Below, piece after piece: positions 1 through 12,013 of a stretch of DNA of 64,000 bases. The stretch lies in contig CM075941.1 of assembly GCA_038030265.1 (NCBI GenBank), positions 37,634,164 through 37,698,163 on the forward strand, in the 5' to 3' direction. The first letter of the stretch is position 1, and each line of letters opens with the position of its first letter. Position numbers and translations under genes: made by a program. The notes under the pieces were generated by a model. The model saw only the letters and a program-made list of their open reading frames with translations. It was not told the DNA's origin and searched no databases. This DNA is from Corythucha ciliata. Taxonomy: Eukaryota > Arthropoda > Insecta > Hemiptera > Tingidae.

Positions 1-10
1 ACGGGGACTG

Positions 11-455
11 ATGACTGGGGGGGGGAAGGGGGTGATCCCTCATAAATGGGTGTTAAAAATCAAGAAGAAACCCAGCGGTGCTATCGAACGCTATAAGGCA
101 CGCTTGTTTGCCACGGGATTCACTCAGGAGTACGGTGTTGACTTCGATCAAATCTTCAGTCCAGTTGCCCGTTTTGACACAGTTAGGGCACTTTTAGGCG
201 TAGCAGCAGCCGAGATGTACGAGCTTGGGCAATTCGATGTTCAGACAGCCTTTCTTTACGGAGAACTGAAAGAAGAAGTGTATATGGAACAGCGGAATAC
301 ATATGGAACAGTGCATATGGAAGGGCTTCAATGATGGTAGTGACAGGGTCTGCAGGCTAAATCGTAGTCTTTACGGGCTGAAACAGTCTCCTAGATGCTG
401 GAACCGACGTTTCGTCCGATTCATCGAGTCGAGCGAGTTTTTAGGTCTTAAGAGA
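11..455 (+). pseudogene. Ty1/copia reverse transcriptase fragment, frameshifted
   Basis: Piece of a copia-type pol polyprotein (RVT_2 reverse transcriptase), which copies element RNA into DNA. The first frame reads [19 protein letters not shown], then [14 protein letters not shown], then [19 protein letters not shown], which includes the FDV..AFL motif with the first catalytic Asp. The homology resumes in another frame from about 330 ([25 protein letters not shown]). The break lies at a small slippage of three ATATGGAA-like units (about 281-322). The YxDD box, RNase H, integrase and LTRs are not seen, and the left side is cut by the window edge. The residues near the first Met are not family-like, so homology probably begins near base 30. 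It is a dead fragment. The family call is firm; the right limit (about 455) is approximate. Confidence 0.9.
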
Positions 456-1210
456 TTTGAGAGTTAAAATCCAATTTTGAAACTTTTCTTATTATAAAGC
501 CTTTTAATCCTTTGAGCTTTTATTTTTCTCCGCCTAATTTTCAATTGATGAATGTTGACGGCAAAAAATGAAGCTCACTGAACATATTTTGGTTGGAAAC
601 GGGCGATTTTAAAACTTTCAACCATTACAGGAAAAATCGTCCGAGAGACTGTAGCACCCTCCCGGTCGTAGAAAAATACTTTGAATGCAAAAGATGCAGG
701 AAATTTAATGCTCTGCCAGTGTTATATGGGAGTATTTCCTCAAAAGCCGATGGTCTTAGGAATATTCAGAAAAATTTTTAAAAAGTGCCGAAAAATCATA
801 GTTTTCGGGCTGCCAAAAGTTGTGCCGAGCGTTTCAGAATTTACATTTTTTTCTCAAACACTCCTTTCCTATATGTTTAGATTTATACATCGATCGGGTG
901 TGTTGAAAATGGCCGATTGGCCGAAACCGGTCCAATAAATAAATGTAGCAACAGCGGGAGAGGACTTATTTTCCTTGTTTATCTGGATTATCGCTTCCGC
1001 ACCCACGGCCTATTATTCATTATCTCCTTTCCTATCTACATATACAAGATAAAAAAATAAAAATTTATACTGGACCTTTTGCAAGGCAAAATTCTAATTT
1101 GACTGGACTATTATGAAAAGAGCCAGGCCCATGACATGACTCTTTAAAATAAGCAAACATCTTGGAAGTTTTAGTTATTCAGAGATATGAAATTAGTGAA
1201 GTTGGCCTTT
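456..1210. other. No gene seen; contains a dispersed AATAAA-type repeat
   Basis: AT-rich DNA without a convincing coding frame. The only structure I can support is at 902-947 (GTTGAAAATGGCCGATTGG, then GAAACCGG and AATAAATAAATG). It closely resembles 48797-48848, so it is the end of a dispersed repeat, possibly the 3' end of a retroposon or processed transcript. Confidence 0.4.
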
Positions 1211-1860
1211 TTATGAGGGAGTGAACCCCACAAAATTGGTATCAAACGTACCTGATCCACAAAATTTTGTTTTTGGAAGAGCCATACCACCAAGATTTCC
1301 TGCTTTGATGGAGTCCAAGGCGAAATTGGTTCTCGAATTAGCCAAATTAGGTTCTGTAAGTGCTGAATCTGCGAAATTTAAACTTCCAAAGAGCCCAACC
1401 CTCGGAATTCCATTTTTATGCAAGCTCCAAACGCGTGAAAATGGGGTTTTCAACAGGCCAATCTCACCAAATTTGCTTTCAAGTCAACCCTGCGAAATAT
1501 GGATTTTTGAATGTGTAAATCCAAAACATTTGGTGCTGTGCGTGCCAAAACCACAAATTTTGGGTGTTGAAAGGGCTAAACGTGCGAAATAAATTTTCAA
1601 AGCGCCAAATCCTCGAAATTTTGATTTAAAGAGGATGAAAAGCCACCGATGTGATCAAGACCGTGGAGAAGATGGTGACTCGGGAATCTGCGGTTTCGTC
1701 TCCTCGGTCGGCTTCTCGAGAGAGGAAATTCTGAAAAATTGAGTTCTGAGAGATCCAAATCCACGAAATTTGGGGTTTAAAAAGGCTATAAACTCTCAAA
1801 ATTGATTTATTGAATGCACAAACTCCGATAAATTTGGTTTTTAAGATGTAAATGGGCATC
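1211..1860 (+). repeat. Degenerate ~33-bp repeat array, family A, plus polarity
   Basis: Direct repeats of about 30-36 bp with a loose unit of CCACAAAATTGG, a T-rich stretch ending TTGAA, then GAGCC. Recurrent cores include CACAAAATT, GCGAAATT, CGAAATTTT and GAGCC. Units are diverged and differ in length by a few bases. Open frames inside (for example 1221-1592) are by-products of the period, not genes. The same family recurs at about 9040-10240, 33700-34240, 42815-42920, 43850-43990, 50790-51510 and 59500-60080. Confidence 0.7.
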
Positions 1861-1904
1861 TCAGGATATACTCGTGATCTTCCAAATATTTGAATTGCCT
1901 CTTG

Positions 1905-2000
1905 CAGGACAGCTGTCTGAAAACTTTCGGTATTTTCTCATTAAAAAAGTATGCCCTCGTTGTTAAAGTGCCTGGAAGCCAAGGCTCTGGCAACTCAAAC
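1905..2000 (+). repeat. Diverged dispersed repeat, also at about 10336-10475
   Basis: GGACAGCTGT is followed about 30-40 bp later by AAAGTATGCCCTCG and then CCTGGAAGCCAAGGCTCTGG. The second site has GGACAGCTGT, AAAGTATGCTCTCATCG and CCTGGAAGTCAGGACTCTA in the same order. Ordered blocks at two sites suggest an old dispersed element. Its ends are undefined. Confidence 0.35.
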
Positions 2001-2058
2001 TATAGCTCGAACCACAGCAAAGTTCTTACTGCAAGAACCTCTTACCAAAGTAAATCTA

Positions 2059-3105
2059 ATGGCGGCGGTGAGACTGCTGCGGGCGGAGTACGTGAAGCGG
2101 GGTGTCCAGGTTGGGCACTTGCGTGTTCTGGAGGAAGTTGCATGTAGTGAGGCGGCTGAAGTCGTTACGGATCTCATGCATGTGAGGATGGATTTTGAGA
2201 AACCCTTTAAGGTCGACATAGGCAACCGCGACCTTTGGGATAAGGGTTTGCCGAGGTTTAAGCCCGGCACGCAAGTATGGTATACTGATGGATCTGTGAA
2301 GGATGGGGGTGCTGGCATTGGGGTCTTTGGCCCCAGGCTTCAGCATTGGGAGTCCCTTGGGACGACCGCCACCATCTTTCAGGCGGAGATCTATGCTATA
2401 GAAGCCTGTGCGCGGAAGATTAGTGAGAGGGGTCTCCGGAAAGCGAAGATCTTTATCCTGTCTGACAGCCAGGCGGCTCTTAAAGCCCTAGGCTCAAGCG
2501 TCGTGAATTCGAAGCTAGTTTGGGGATGTCTTGAAGCCCTCAGGCCTGTGGCAACGGCAAACAGCCTTACTTTGATGTGGGTGCCGGGTCACAAGGGGTT
2601 TGAGGGGAATGAAATGGCTGATCAACTCGCGAAGAGAGGATCAGAGATGCCTTACGTGGGCCCGGAGCCAAGTCTCGGGGTCACGAAGTCCTTCACGAAG
2701 AGGCAGGTGCAGGCGTGGTTGGACGAGAGGCATCGTGAACACTGGGTTAGACAACCAGGTCTCAGGCAGGCCAAGCTCTTTGTCACTCCAAAGGGACGAT
2801 CGGAGAAGGGCCTGATCTCTCTGAGCCGAGGAGACCTTAGAATCTTGGTGGGACTGCTAACGGGACATTGTGCCCTTCGATATACACTCAGACTAATGGA
2901 GAAGTCTGACACGGACATTTGCAGATTTTGCGACCTGGCCGTGGAAACAGCAGAGCACGTACTGTGTGAGTGCCAGGCTCTGGGGCGGTTACGCTTTCTA
3001 CATCTTGGAAATGATGTGCTTCAACCGGAGGACATCTCCAGGATGGCTACGGGAAATATCCTCAACTTCGTTAAGGAGTGGTGGTGGAGGACGCTTGAAA
3101 GCTAG
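2059..3105 (+). pseudogene. LINE ORF2 C-terminus: RNase H domain and CCHC-like knuckle
   Basis: The open frame begins at 1951 and runs 384 codons, but codons 1-36 are flanking DNA (see the target duplication), so the element-derived part starts at 2059. RNase H (about residues 105-230) keeps WYTDGS (Asp113), FQAEIYAIEA (Glu146), ILSDSQAAL (Asp172) and GHKGFEGNEMADQLAK (His214, Asp224), so the catalytic set looks intact. Cys324, Cys327, His336 and Cys341 form a C-x2-C-x8-H-x4-C knuckle typical of the C-terminus of these polyproteins. Endonuclease and reverse transcriptase are missing. The frame is unbroken, which points to a fairly recent insertion, but without its own RT it cannot move on its own. 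Confidence 0.9.
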
Positions 3106-3205
3106 CGTCTTTCTTGGAAGGGCAACCTGAGGGGACACCACAATAGATCTTATAGGTCGAGTTTGGTAGGAGATAGTTTCTTCTGGGCTTCCCTCCCCGT
3201 TTAAT

Positions 3206-3240
<35 letters not shown>
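2059..3240 (+). mobile_element. 5'-truncated non-LTR retrotransposon with RNase H, poly(A) tail and TSD
   Basis: The element has the C-terminal part of a LINE ORF2 (RNase H plus a zinc-knuckle-like tail), a ~105-bp 3' UTR and a 31-nt A run at 3210-3240. GTAAATCTA at 2050-2058 is repeated at 3241-3249 right after the tail. Extending into the A run gives AAAGTAAATCTA (12 bp), a good target-site duplication. The left boundary falls exactly where family-like protein sequence begins (codon 37 of the long frame, MAAVRLLRAEYVKRG). Truncation at 5' with a poly(A) tail is typical of target-primed reverse transcription. RNase H downstream of RT fits the I/R1/LOA-type clades; the exact clade is uncertain. 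Confidence 0.88.
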
Positions 3241-3246
<6 letters not shown>

Positions 3247-3249
3247 CTA

Positions 3250-6200
3250 GAGCCAAACCAAACCATCACGAAGAATTCTTAATTGCTTGATGCTTTTGCG
3301 AAAGTGACCTCAACTCCTAAGGGGATCCACATTTTGGTAATACTATAGCCACTGACTATGAGTAGTCACAGCTTATGGTCTGATTTCCTTTGTAAGATGG
3401 AACACATTTTCTATTCCAAATTACATTGTAACTACAGCGGGCGTTCAGATGGGCAAGTCAGAAGCGCTGATAATCAAACATCGAATCGGAACCTTCGGAA
3501 AAAATTGTAAACAACTACTAACTCAGCTGTTTCCAGGATGGCTGTCGCTAACATCAGACTTTTTACAGAGCCACTTCATTGGATTGGTGTTGCCCAGTCT
3601 TCGATTTTCCCACTTTCTTGTTCTTCTGGCTTCAACGCCAGCCGTCTGAGTTAATATCGAAATATTCCTCATCATTATTAACATGACTCAAAATCGCTTT
3701 TAACATAATTGTCAAACAAATTTAAATTGGAAGATTCGAAGATAATGTCTCCACATTCCACAACCGGCGTAGGATATGAAAAAAAAAGTAGGGCATACGC
3801 AAGAACTGCCAATTTTATGGTGTCACTGTGCTCGTTTCAGGCCGAATGCCTTGAAGTCCCTCGGGTCGAACCTCCCCCATCCAACCCCTAATGGGCTCAG
3901 TCTGGTTTAAAAACATTTTTAATCGAGATAATGTGCATTTCCCAGGAGCATATTCAGGTACATGGGATAATATATTTTATTGCCCGGCTAAGAAAAGTGT
4001 TTTCCCGACGGTGAGTCCCCAGCTAAAAAAGTTAAATTCACGGCTAAACAATTACTTATCCCGGTAAAATGCAAATGACAAAATAGAGTAAAGTAGCGCC
4101 TAAAAGCACGATCAATACTGCCGGCTACATTGCTAGTTTCACAACTGAAAATTGAATTGCACAGCAGTAAAATGAAAGTGCCACCGAAACAGGGATTCAC
4201 CCGGTAAATAAGAGGTTCACCAGTCGAAATTTGCAAGTAAGACAAGACACGGTCGGTTGAATTTTCAACTGCTAACTCGGCCCACCGAACCTAAAAATGG
4301 TCTAAATGCAAGATGAAATTATAGTGGTTATGAGTCGCTATAGTATACACAATTTGCAGTTGTCTCATCCGACGCGAAATTTAATGCTCTACTCTACACC
4401 GATGCTAACATAATATTCCAAAACGTTGCGTAGCTCAGGAAATATTCGCAAATATAACCTAAAACACATCCTGTTTTGTGGCACACAAAAATTGATCATA
4501 TAGTGTTTCCGGCACTGATTGAAAGAACTCTAGATTTAAGAGGCCTACTCCGATGTGGAAGGACTCACGTTTTGGCCTGTAATTCTCACTTTTTAGACGG
4601 GCGGAAAAAGCGTATCGATGGGGTGGGGTGTGGGGTCAATTGACCCCGCTTGCAGCTCAGCTTGGACCATCACGGCTCACTAGCACCGAATGCACGTTCT
4701 AATAGTCCGCGGGAAACTCAATGCGACGAAATATTTTTACGTAGCATCGCTAATTCGCTATATGTAGAGCGTTATTTGTCATCAGGGAAGATCCCTGCAT
4801 TGTCATTGTTTTCTTATTGCTTTAACCTTCACACAACACTGTAAATTTTCGAGATTTTCAAAGCATGAGTAATCCTCAAAGAGATTATAAGTATCTCGGC
4901 GTTACATTTTCCATTGTCAAGTTAAAACTTTACGGCCGCAGAACGTTCGTATGTTGCCACTACCGCCCGCGATGACTCAGAATAGCGTCGTGAACAAGAG
5001 ATACGAAAAAACATTTGTTATTTGGTCGCATTCACTGGGGCTTGTTTTTTCACTCAAGCTTAAAAAGAGGATTGCTTCTGAAAACGAGAAACTTTTAAAC
5101 TGGAATGTCTATATCGCTAGCCGCAAACAAAGCCGTGGTAAAGGTTTTCTTTCGTGAGTTGTTCTTTCAAAAATTTCACCCTCTTTCAGTTTTAATTTGT
5201 ATTCATTGAAACAAAATGGTCTGAGCATGGGTTTATAGGAAGCTTCTCATGGACCGTTGACCACACAAAGATGGATAAACAGCATACAACCCATAAAGAC
5301 GGGGTAACAGCGATCCTATATTCCGCGCTCATTCTCTGCGGTTGTTAACCGTTTTTGTCAAACGTTTGCTTTGAGAAGTTGAAGCGCGGGACCTGTTGGC
5401 TAACCTTTAATTATAGTATATGAAGAAAATAATTTGTCCGTTTGATTTCCAGTGGACGGAGAGAGTCGCAAGAGATTCTTATCACGTTCCGTTGAAAGTT
5501 TATTTTAACACAACAAACTATTTCACGGTGCGCTTATTCTGATGATGAACTGAATTGATAAAAAAGTTGTCTGTAATTGCTCGTCTCCAGCGTGTAGTTA
5601 TACTTTTTTCTTCTATATTGACTGTGGAAGGAATGTACTAGAAAAACTCAAATTATAATAATGTATAATACAACCGGATTTGCGGTGATTGATATATGGC
5701 TCCCATTACACAATAACCAGCACTCTTACAAATTCTTTTTTCCTCTCTCTTACGTAGTTTTCTCGAGATGTTTTTCGTGATGAATGTTTGACTTTTGTGA
5801 GTTACTGGCTCGTGTCACGATATCACCACTAACCTAATGCCATTAAGAAGACGGCATCTCACGGTGACCCGCCCTTTTCCTCTCTTTAACTCGCTCGTGA
5901 TATGCCGGTTATACGTTTCTTCTCTAATCGAAAGTTTCGTGTTGACTTCCTTCAATTGAATAACATTGTAACCTGTAGGTTGAGCCTAAAATTAAACAAA
6001 TGGACCCGGGATATAAGTAGGGCAACTGGGGCAAGCGAAAAGACAGATGTTTCCCGCACCAAGTGCAAGAATTAAAAGTTTTCAAGATCGGATTAACTTT
6101 TGATTGTATTCAATCAAAAAAAAAAAAGTTGGAGGAATACGCAAGGCAAGTCAAGTGGCAAAGCTCTTTTCAATTAACGAAACCCTCAAAGCGGAAGAGT

Positions 6201-8258
6201 TGGCAATTAAAGAGTCGGTGGGGGTGAAGTGAGGGATTAGCGGTATGTCCTCTTCCGGTAGAGTGCTCAACGGCGAGAAATATATAGGGAAAAGGAGAAA
6301 AAAGGGTTCGTAAAGTATAAGGGATTGTACCCCATTAGTGAAATGACTAAGTGTCGTGTTGGAAATGTGTACAGATGTCCACCATGTGCGGTGAGATGCA
6401 CAGATATTTATTAAAGGGTTAAGTGCCGGAAAGAAAACGGTGATGGGAAGGGGAGTATATAGTTTTATCTCCTCTCAGCTATACAATATTGACACTACCT
6501 CCGGAAATTTGCAAGCCGTTTCTTGCGTTTTGGTTTAGACATAGCGGCAACTAATCTAGGGAAGTACCTAAGATGGCGCTCACTTTCTTGAAAAGCGTCT
6601 TCCTGTTCTTTTGAAATGGAACAAAAAGAACTCAGACACTCCAAAGTACTCAAGAATGAAGGGTTAATTATTCCGCTTCTGGAGTTATCTCGCTAATTCT
6701 ACTCGGGCTCTGAAAACTTGGGAATCACCCATCTTCCCTTCCGAATGTAACACTAAATAAAGTAAAAGAGTCCGGATAACAAAGGAATGGTACATTAATA
6801 ATGCCGATGAAGCTAGAAACATGAAAACGTTTCTATTCACTTAGATATTGATCACCTAAAAGCACTGAGAACAATATATCTGTGTTAGAGAGCAAAACAG
6901 TGAGCACAACGACCATCAATTACGTGTTCCTCTTGACGTTTTTGTCTGGGAACGCAGCTAAACGAGCTTGTTGTTATTCCTTCACATTTAATATATTTTT
7001 AACAAAATTTATTGTCTCTTTTCTACTTTTAAAATGGTGCATTGGGAGTATAGCGGGAACATAAATTACGAACAATTACATACTCCCTCTCATAATAAAG
7101 GGTCTCAAGGAAAAATCTTTTATTATTACCTGGCACGGGCCATTTTTTCCTGGATTAGGCCCCTTTTCTGCCAACAACAGAAATGCATTGAGGGAAGGGG
7201 AAGTGGGTTCACAATTAATCGGATTCCAGAAAGCTGGAGAATCCCCCGCTAATAAGCGGCACTAATCTTAGCCCAATGGGGATGATGGAAGGAATCTAAT
7301 AAAAACTGTGTTTGCAGTTGCATTGAGGCGTGAAGTAGCGGAGAAGGACCCTGAGGGTTATAGTCGCCCTCCTTATTGTCTATTGCAGTTGTTAAGGACA
7401 GAGAACTTTTCAGCGTCAGGAGCACGCTCATCAAATTGAACACGGCTTTAAGCCAAATATTAACCGAACGAAAAGACTATTTTGTCTTTTTTCTTTTGAC
7501 CCGCTCCCCTCCACGCAATGAATGGTCGAAAAGCAAAAACGTTTCCCAATTTGTGTCGTTCACTATGTCCACTGTTTACACTCCGGAAACACCTTTCACA
7601 GCCGGATAAATACAAACAAAAAACTTAACGTCAAAACAAAATGTACAAAAGTTCATCCCTACTCCTATCCTCACCATCTTTGTGGAAAAAACTGGAGTCA
7701 CTGTTGAAACGCCCAATTAAGGGCTCTGTGGTGGCTTTAAAAAGACGACAATGCAAAGACCCTCCAGTACAATAACGGAATAAAAAGGCGAGCTCCCCGC
7801 GATCCATTGTACGAGGGACTGAAACATCAATCATCGAAAAAAAAAGGGAGGCAGTGAGAGAGAAAGAAGGAAAGAGAGTAATCTAGCTAAGATGCCCTTC
7901 TTCGAAGAAGCTCTGGGAGTGACAAATTGTACAGTCGAGTACATCAATCATTATTTTTGGCTAAATCACTCTTGTTCAGTTTTCGTGTGGTTAATTGGGA
8001 TAAGTAAGAAATAGGAGAGAGAGAGAAATATGACTATAGGCGCGGGGCGGAAGCTCCTTCCCATCCTTCTACCTTATTCATTGGCACACAATTCATGTGC
8101 TTCTCGCTACAAGCAAAGCTATATTCGCCAAAAAATTCGAAATTAGGTCATCATTATGACGTTCACCGGAGGAGTGACCAAAACTAGGCAGGACAAAAAA
8201 AAATCGTTTCAACTATACACACTTACGAAAAAAAATTAATCAAACAAATTTTATTTCG
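3250..8258. other. About 5 kb with no recognisable gene
   Basis: Only short frames (up to 85 codons) occur and none carries a domain motif I know. Base composition is AT-rich with scattered homopolymers. Around 3980-4250 there are weak repeats with CGGCTAAA and CCCGGTAAA words, but no clear period. I see no splice-paired coding exons, RNA gene or transposon ends that I can support. Confidence 0.5.
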
Positions 8259-8261
8259 TGA

Positions 8262-8402
8262 GGTCCCTTTTACACGAGTAAGTTTTTTGTTAAAAAATAT
8301 GTTCAATCTGATCACAAACACACAATTTGAGGCAGGGAACATCTGTGAATTTGTTTCAAAATGGCTACTTTGATCAAAAAACTTACTCGTGTAAAAGGGG
8401 CC
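8262..8402. mobile_element. MITE with 28-bp TIRs and TGA target duplication
   Basis: Termini are inverted: the left begins GGTCCCTTTTACACGAGTAA and the right, read on the other strand, begins GGCCCCTTTTACACGAGTAA; both continue through GTTTTTTG. TGA occurs immediately outside both ends (8259-8261 and 8403-8405). At 141 bp there is no coding capacity. A GG(T/C)CC terminus with a 3-bp duplication is compatible with a PIF/Harbinger-type non-autonomous element, but no transposase is present to prove it. Confidence 0.8.
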
Positions 8403-9039
8403 TGATGGGATATACCAATCTACCGTAGTACTACGTTGTTGTCTACGATAAATAACAGAAATTACACTATTTAAACTAAATGATGTTGAATCGACTTCAT
8501 GAGGTATGAGATCCTGAAAGCGGCTTGAAAGCAACATGATGAGAAAATAATTTGGGACGTCCGGAAATCCTCCATTCTTGGCGAAGATGCTGCGTTAACG
8601 GAGCTCTTTTTTGACCCTCGATTAAACGAATAGACTGTACAAAATGTCATTATTTTGTTAACCACAGAAAGACGAAGGAGAGGCTAAGTAATCACACTTG
8701 ACCGCCCTCCGGGTACACCCATTTGACTGCCCAACGTTTCTCTGTTCATTTCATGAAACGAGCTTAAAATTATAAAAACCCTTTGAGGAAAGAGAAAAGC
8801 AGTTATGCCACAATTGCAGTGAGCCGGATTGCCCTATTTCCTATACTAGAAGCCATAATAGGAGGTCTGTAGGAGAGGGGGTTACGCGCCTCGGTGAAGC
8901 GGTAGATGGGTAAAGTGGACATAGATCGTTTTCAATAACACCTTGGGATGATGCGGCGCGTTCAAAAATGCTGACCGTACGGATGTTTGACCTATTCGCC
9001 CCGAGGTTTTTGCAGGTTTGACCCATTCCAAAAGTCATT

Positions 9040-10240
9040 TCGGTGGGTCCTGCTATTTCAAAATTAAAGTTTCGTGGAGTTTGCTAATTGAAAACCAATA
9101 TTGTGGGGCTCGCTCACCAAAAAAACACAATTCTGCGGGCCTGGCTAATTAAAAAAAAAAAAAGTCGCAAGGTTGACCCTTTCAATACCTAAATCGTGGG
9201 GTTTGGCTCCAAACCAAAACCAAATTTCGTGGTTTGGCTCATTAAACATAACGAATTTCGCGGGTAAAACTCATACAAAAAGACAATTTTCTGCATCAAC
9301 TACAAACTTCCGTGATGTTGACCCACTCAAAAAGAAATTTCGCGGGGTTTATTCATTAAAATTATCATATAACTATATAAAATAATAAATATATAAAATA
9401 ATACATTTCGCTGGCTCGACTCGTTAAAGAAAAAACATTTTTCATAGGTTTAGCTCTTTCAACCTCCAAATTTTGCGGGTCTGCGCCTCTTTTGGAAACC
9501 AATTTAGCGGGGTTGGTTCCTTCAATAGCGAATTTTCTCGAGACTGGCTCATTTTGAAACCCGTTCTGCCGCAATTCAACGGAGACTGAGTGAGTGGAAT
9601 CCTACGAGACGTACACCTCTCCCGCCCCACGTTTGTATATTTATTATTTAGTTTTGGTGTTGAAGAACCAAAACCACGAACCACGATTTTATAAGTAGCA
9701 GGGCCCGCGAAATAGTTTTCACGGAACCACGCAAAGTTTATGATTCTATGAAAGAGCCGAATTGGGTTTTTAAGGAGCTATAAACACAAAAGTTCATATT
9801 TAAACAACTAAGCCCCGTGAAATTGGTTGTTTCAATAATACAACCCGCAAAATTGTGTTTTCAACCAATTGAACCCCGCGAGAGATTAAAGCCATCAGCA
9901 AAATTGGTTTTGTGAAGAGCAAATCCTGCTCCAGAGCCAGAAAGTGTGATCAAAATTTGCCAGTTTGATTTTTTAAAGAGCCAGGCTCCCAAAATTTGTC
10001 CACCAATCGCCGCGTAAACGAACTTTTGGAGAAGCAAATCCATTCAATTGGTTTTATTCCAAGAGTTTGTTGTTTTTACAAAGAACTTTTTGGTTTCTTC
10101 GTCACGGAATACCTTGCGTTCGCTCAAGGATCGGGCTGTGCGAAATGTTCTTTCATGGTGTCAGACCCAGATAATTGGTTCTGAGTGAGCCAGCTCCACG
10201 GAATTTCATTTTTGAAGAAGTTGAACTGGCTAATTTACTC
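9040..10240. repeat. Family A degenerate array that reverses polarity near 9.66 kb
   Basis: From about 9040 to 9600 units read in minus polarity (ATTTCGTGGTTTGGCTCATT, ATTTCGCGGGGTTTATTCATT). From about 9700 to 10240 they read in plus polarity (CCCCGTGAAATTGG, CAACCCGCAAAATTG, GAGCCAGGCTCCCAAAATTTG). The switch lies around a short imperfect palindrome at about 9651-9675 (TTTTGGTGTTGAAGAACCAAAA). Period is roughly 30-36 bp. Frames inside the array are not genes. Confidence 0.65.
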
Positions 10241-10984
10241 TTTGTGTGGGTCTAATCGACGAAGTTCCCCATCCCGCGAAGCATTTTAGGGCATACTCTT
10301 ACTTTTCCAAATATCACAATGGCCAGATTGGTGGACAGCTGTAAATTTTGTATTTGGGAGGAAGTATGAATTCATTCCATTAGCAAAGTATGCTCTCATC
10401 GATGGCTATCCGCCCTCGCTTTTCAAGTTTTTTTTCTTCGCCTGGAAGTCAGGACTCTATAGCGACTCTGCCCGACAATATGGATCTTCGACGAGGTTAC
10501 TACAGTTTCGAGCAGAAAGACCGAGGTCGCTGGGGCGTCGACTCTCATGTCCAGGTATCGTCTGCTGAGTGGGTTTGATTCCCACTACAGGCTGGATTAT
10601 TTTAGCTAAGTTATACTAACTAACGTGTAAAAAAGTCGCCCTCCTCGTTCACGACACCTTAAAGCCCCATCGGGTTACCAACGATTACTGTTGTGTATGG
10701 GCATCCGATTACAAAATAGAACGCTCAGAAATAATATCCTTTAGAATGCAACCTTTAAAATTCTTCAAATCAAATCAATAACTTATTTACATAAATGCAA
10801 CGTTCTCGGAGGCCTAAGAAGTTCGTTGGTCTTCGATTTCATAGGGGGTATCTTCGTTGAGGTGGTTCCGACGATCTTTTAATGCCGGTTTCTATGAAGG
10901 TGGTGAACTCTGAGGGACTGTGGGAATAGATTGTGTTGGGCTGTCAAGAGGAAGCCGGGGAGAGGCGGACGACTGGTTTCTTGT

Positions 10985-11405
10985 TCAGTAAATCGAACGA
11001 GTATTTTGTCTGGATTCGCCGGTGTTTACGGGGATCAAATATACTTTCAACTGGTCGATGTGTCTTTTGAAGCGTTGGCCATTGGATTCAACTTCATAGT
11101 AAAGGTAGCCAAGTCGCGTCACGAACGTTCCTGGAACCCAACGCGATTGATTTTTGTGGTTTTGTCTGGCGATTACTTTATCACCTGGAGAAATAGCTCG
11201 GAAGATGCCATCAGTCTGAAGCTTGCCTTTTCTATCGAGATTTATTTTGAGATCAGGGCGAACTAGGTCGAGACGAGTTTTGATTATTCGTCCAAGAAAT
11301 AGAAGGGACGGTGGCTTGCCAGTAGCTTCATTAGGGGACTTGTGGTACTGTTGCAGGGAATTGTTGAGAGCACTTTGAAGGTTGTGTGCATTAGCTCCTG
11401 ACATT
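10985..11405 (-). pseudogene. Gypsy integrase C-terminal domain
   Basis: Continues the integrase after a frame change at 11405. It reads LQSALNNSLQQYHKSPNEATGKPPSLLFLGR, the helical linker typical of gypsy integrases, then GDKVIARQNHKNQSRWVPGTF and GYLYYEVESNGQRFKRHIDQL, the SH3-like GPY/F-type module. The frame stops at 10985. A further family-like tail is suggested down to about 10800 in other frames but is weak. Confidence 0.85.
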
Positions 11406-11930
11406 TTAATAGCTTTTTTTTACTGTCTGTACACATCTCTCGGCCTGCCCGTTGGTCGAAGGGTGATATGGAGCTGTTGTCTTGTGGAACTTGACTCCTT
11501 TCTCTTTTAAAAAAGTTTGAAAATATAATTGTGGGCCGTTGTCAGAAACGAGAATTGTAGGAATACCAAACTTGCCGAAGGTTGAGTCGAGGATTCTACT
11601 GTTAGTCTCGGACGTTGTAGAACTTGTGATCGTAACGTCCATCCACTTCAAATACGCATCGACAATGACGAATAAGTATTTCCCGAATATAGGACCTGCG
11701 TAATCGACTTGAATTCGTTCCCACGGAGAGTGAGGATACTCCCAGTGATGAGATGAAAATTTGGGTGGCGTCGTAGAATTCTCGAGACAGGAAATACATG
11801 ATTTGGCAAGGTGTTCGATATCCGAATCAATGGAAGGCCAGTAAATCGCAGGGATCTCGCCAGGCCTTTCATTTTTACTATACCACTATGGGCTACACGA
11901 AGTTCTTTGAGAAGGATTTGACGAAACGAG
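11406..11930 (-). pseudogene. Gypsy integrase: zinc-binding domain and DDE core
   Basis: From about 11930 one frame reads ILLKELRVAHSGIVKMKGLARS, the H-side of the HHCC finger. A frameshift near 11850 then leads to IYWPSIDSDIEHLAKSCISC with the CxxC pair. The same frame continues through RIQVDYAGPIFGKYLFVIVD (first catalytic Asp), ILVSDNGPQ (second Asp) and APYHPSTNGQAER (Glu), ending at a stop at 11406 after VQTVKKSY. The first His of the finger is degraded or shifted. An upstream in-frame TGA lies near 11960 between this block and RNase H. Function in an intact element is strand transfer of the element cDNA into DNA; this copy is dead. Confidence 0.9.
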
Positions 11931-12013
11931 AACGGAATGACGACACGGTATCAGCACGAGACATCCATCAGAATGGGTGTATTCGAGTTCTCGTCCGGAT
12001 AAACCTTGACGTT

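Noticed and set aside
1995..2346. Minus-strand frames of 107 and 96 codons
   Set aside because: They lie antisense to the RNase H frame of the LINE copy and show no family motif.
10500..10600. Possible tRNA or tRNA-derived SINE (GGTTTGATTCCCACT resembles a B box)
   Set aside because: No A box at proper distance and no cloverleaf could be drawn.
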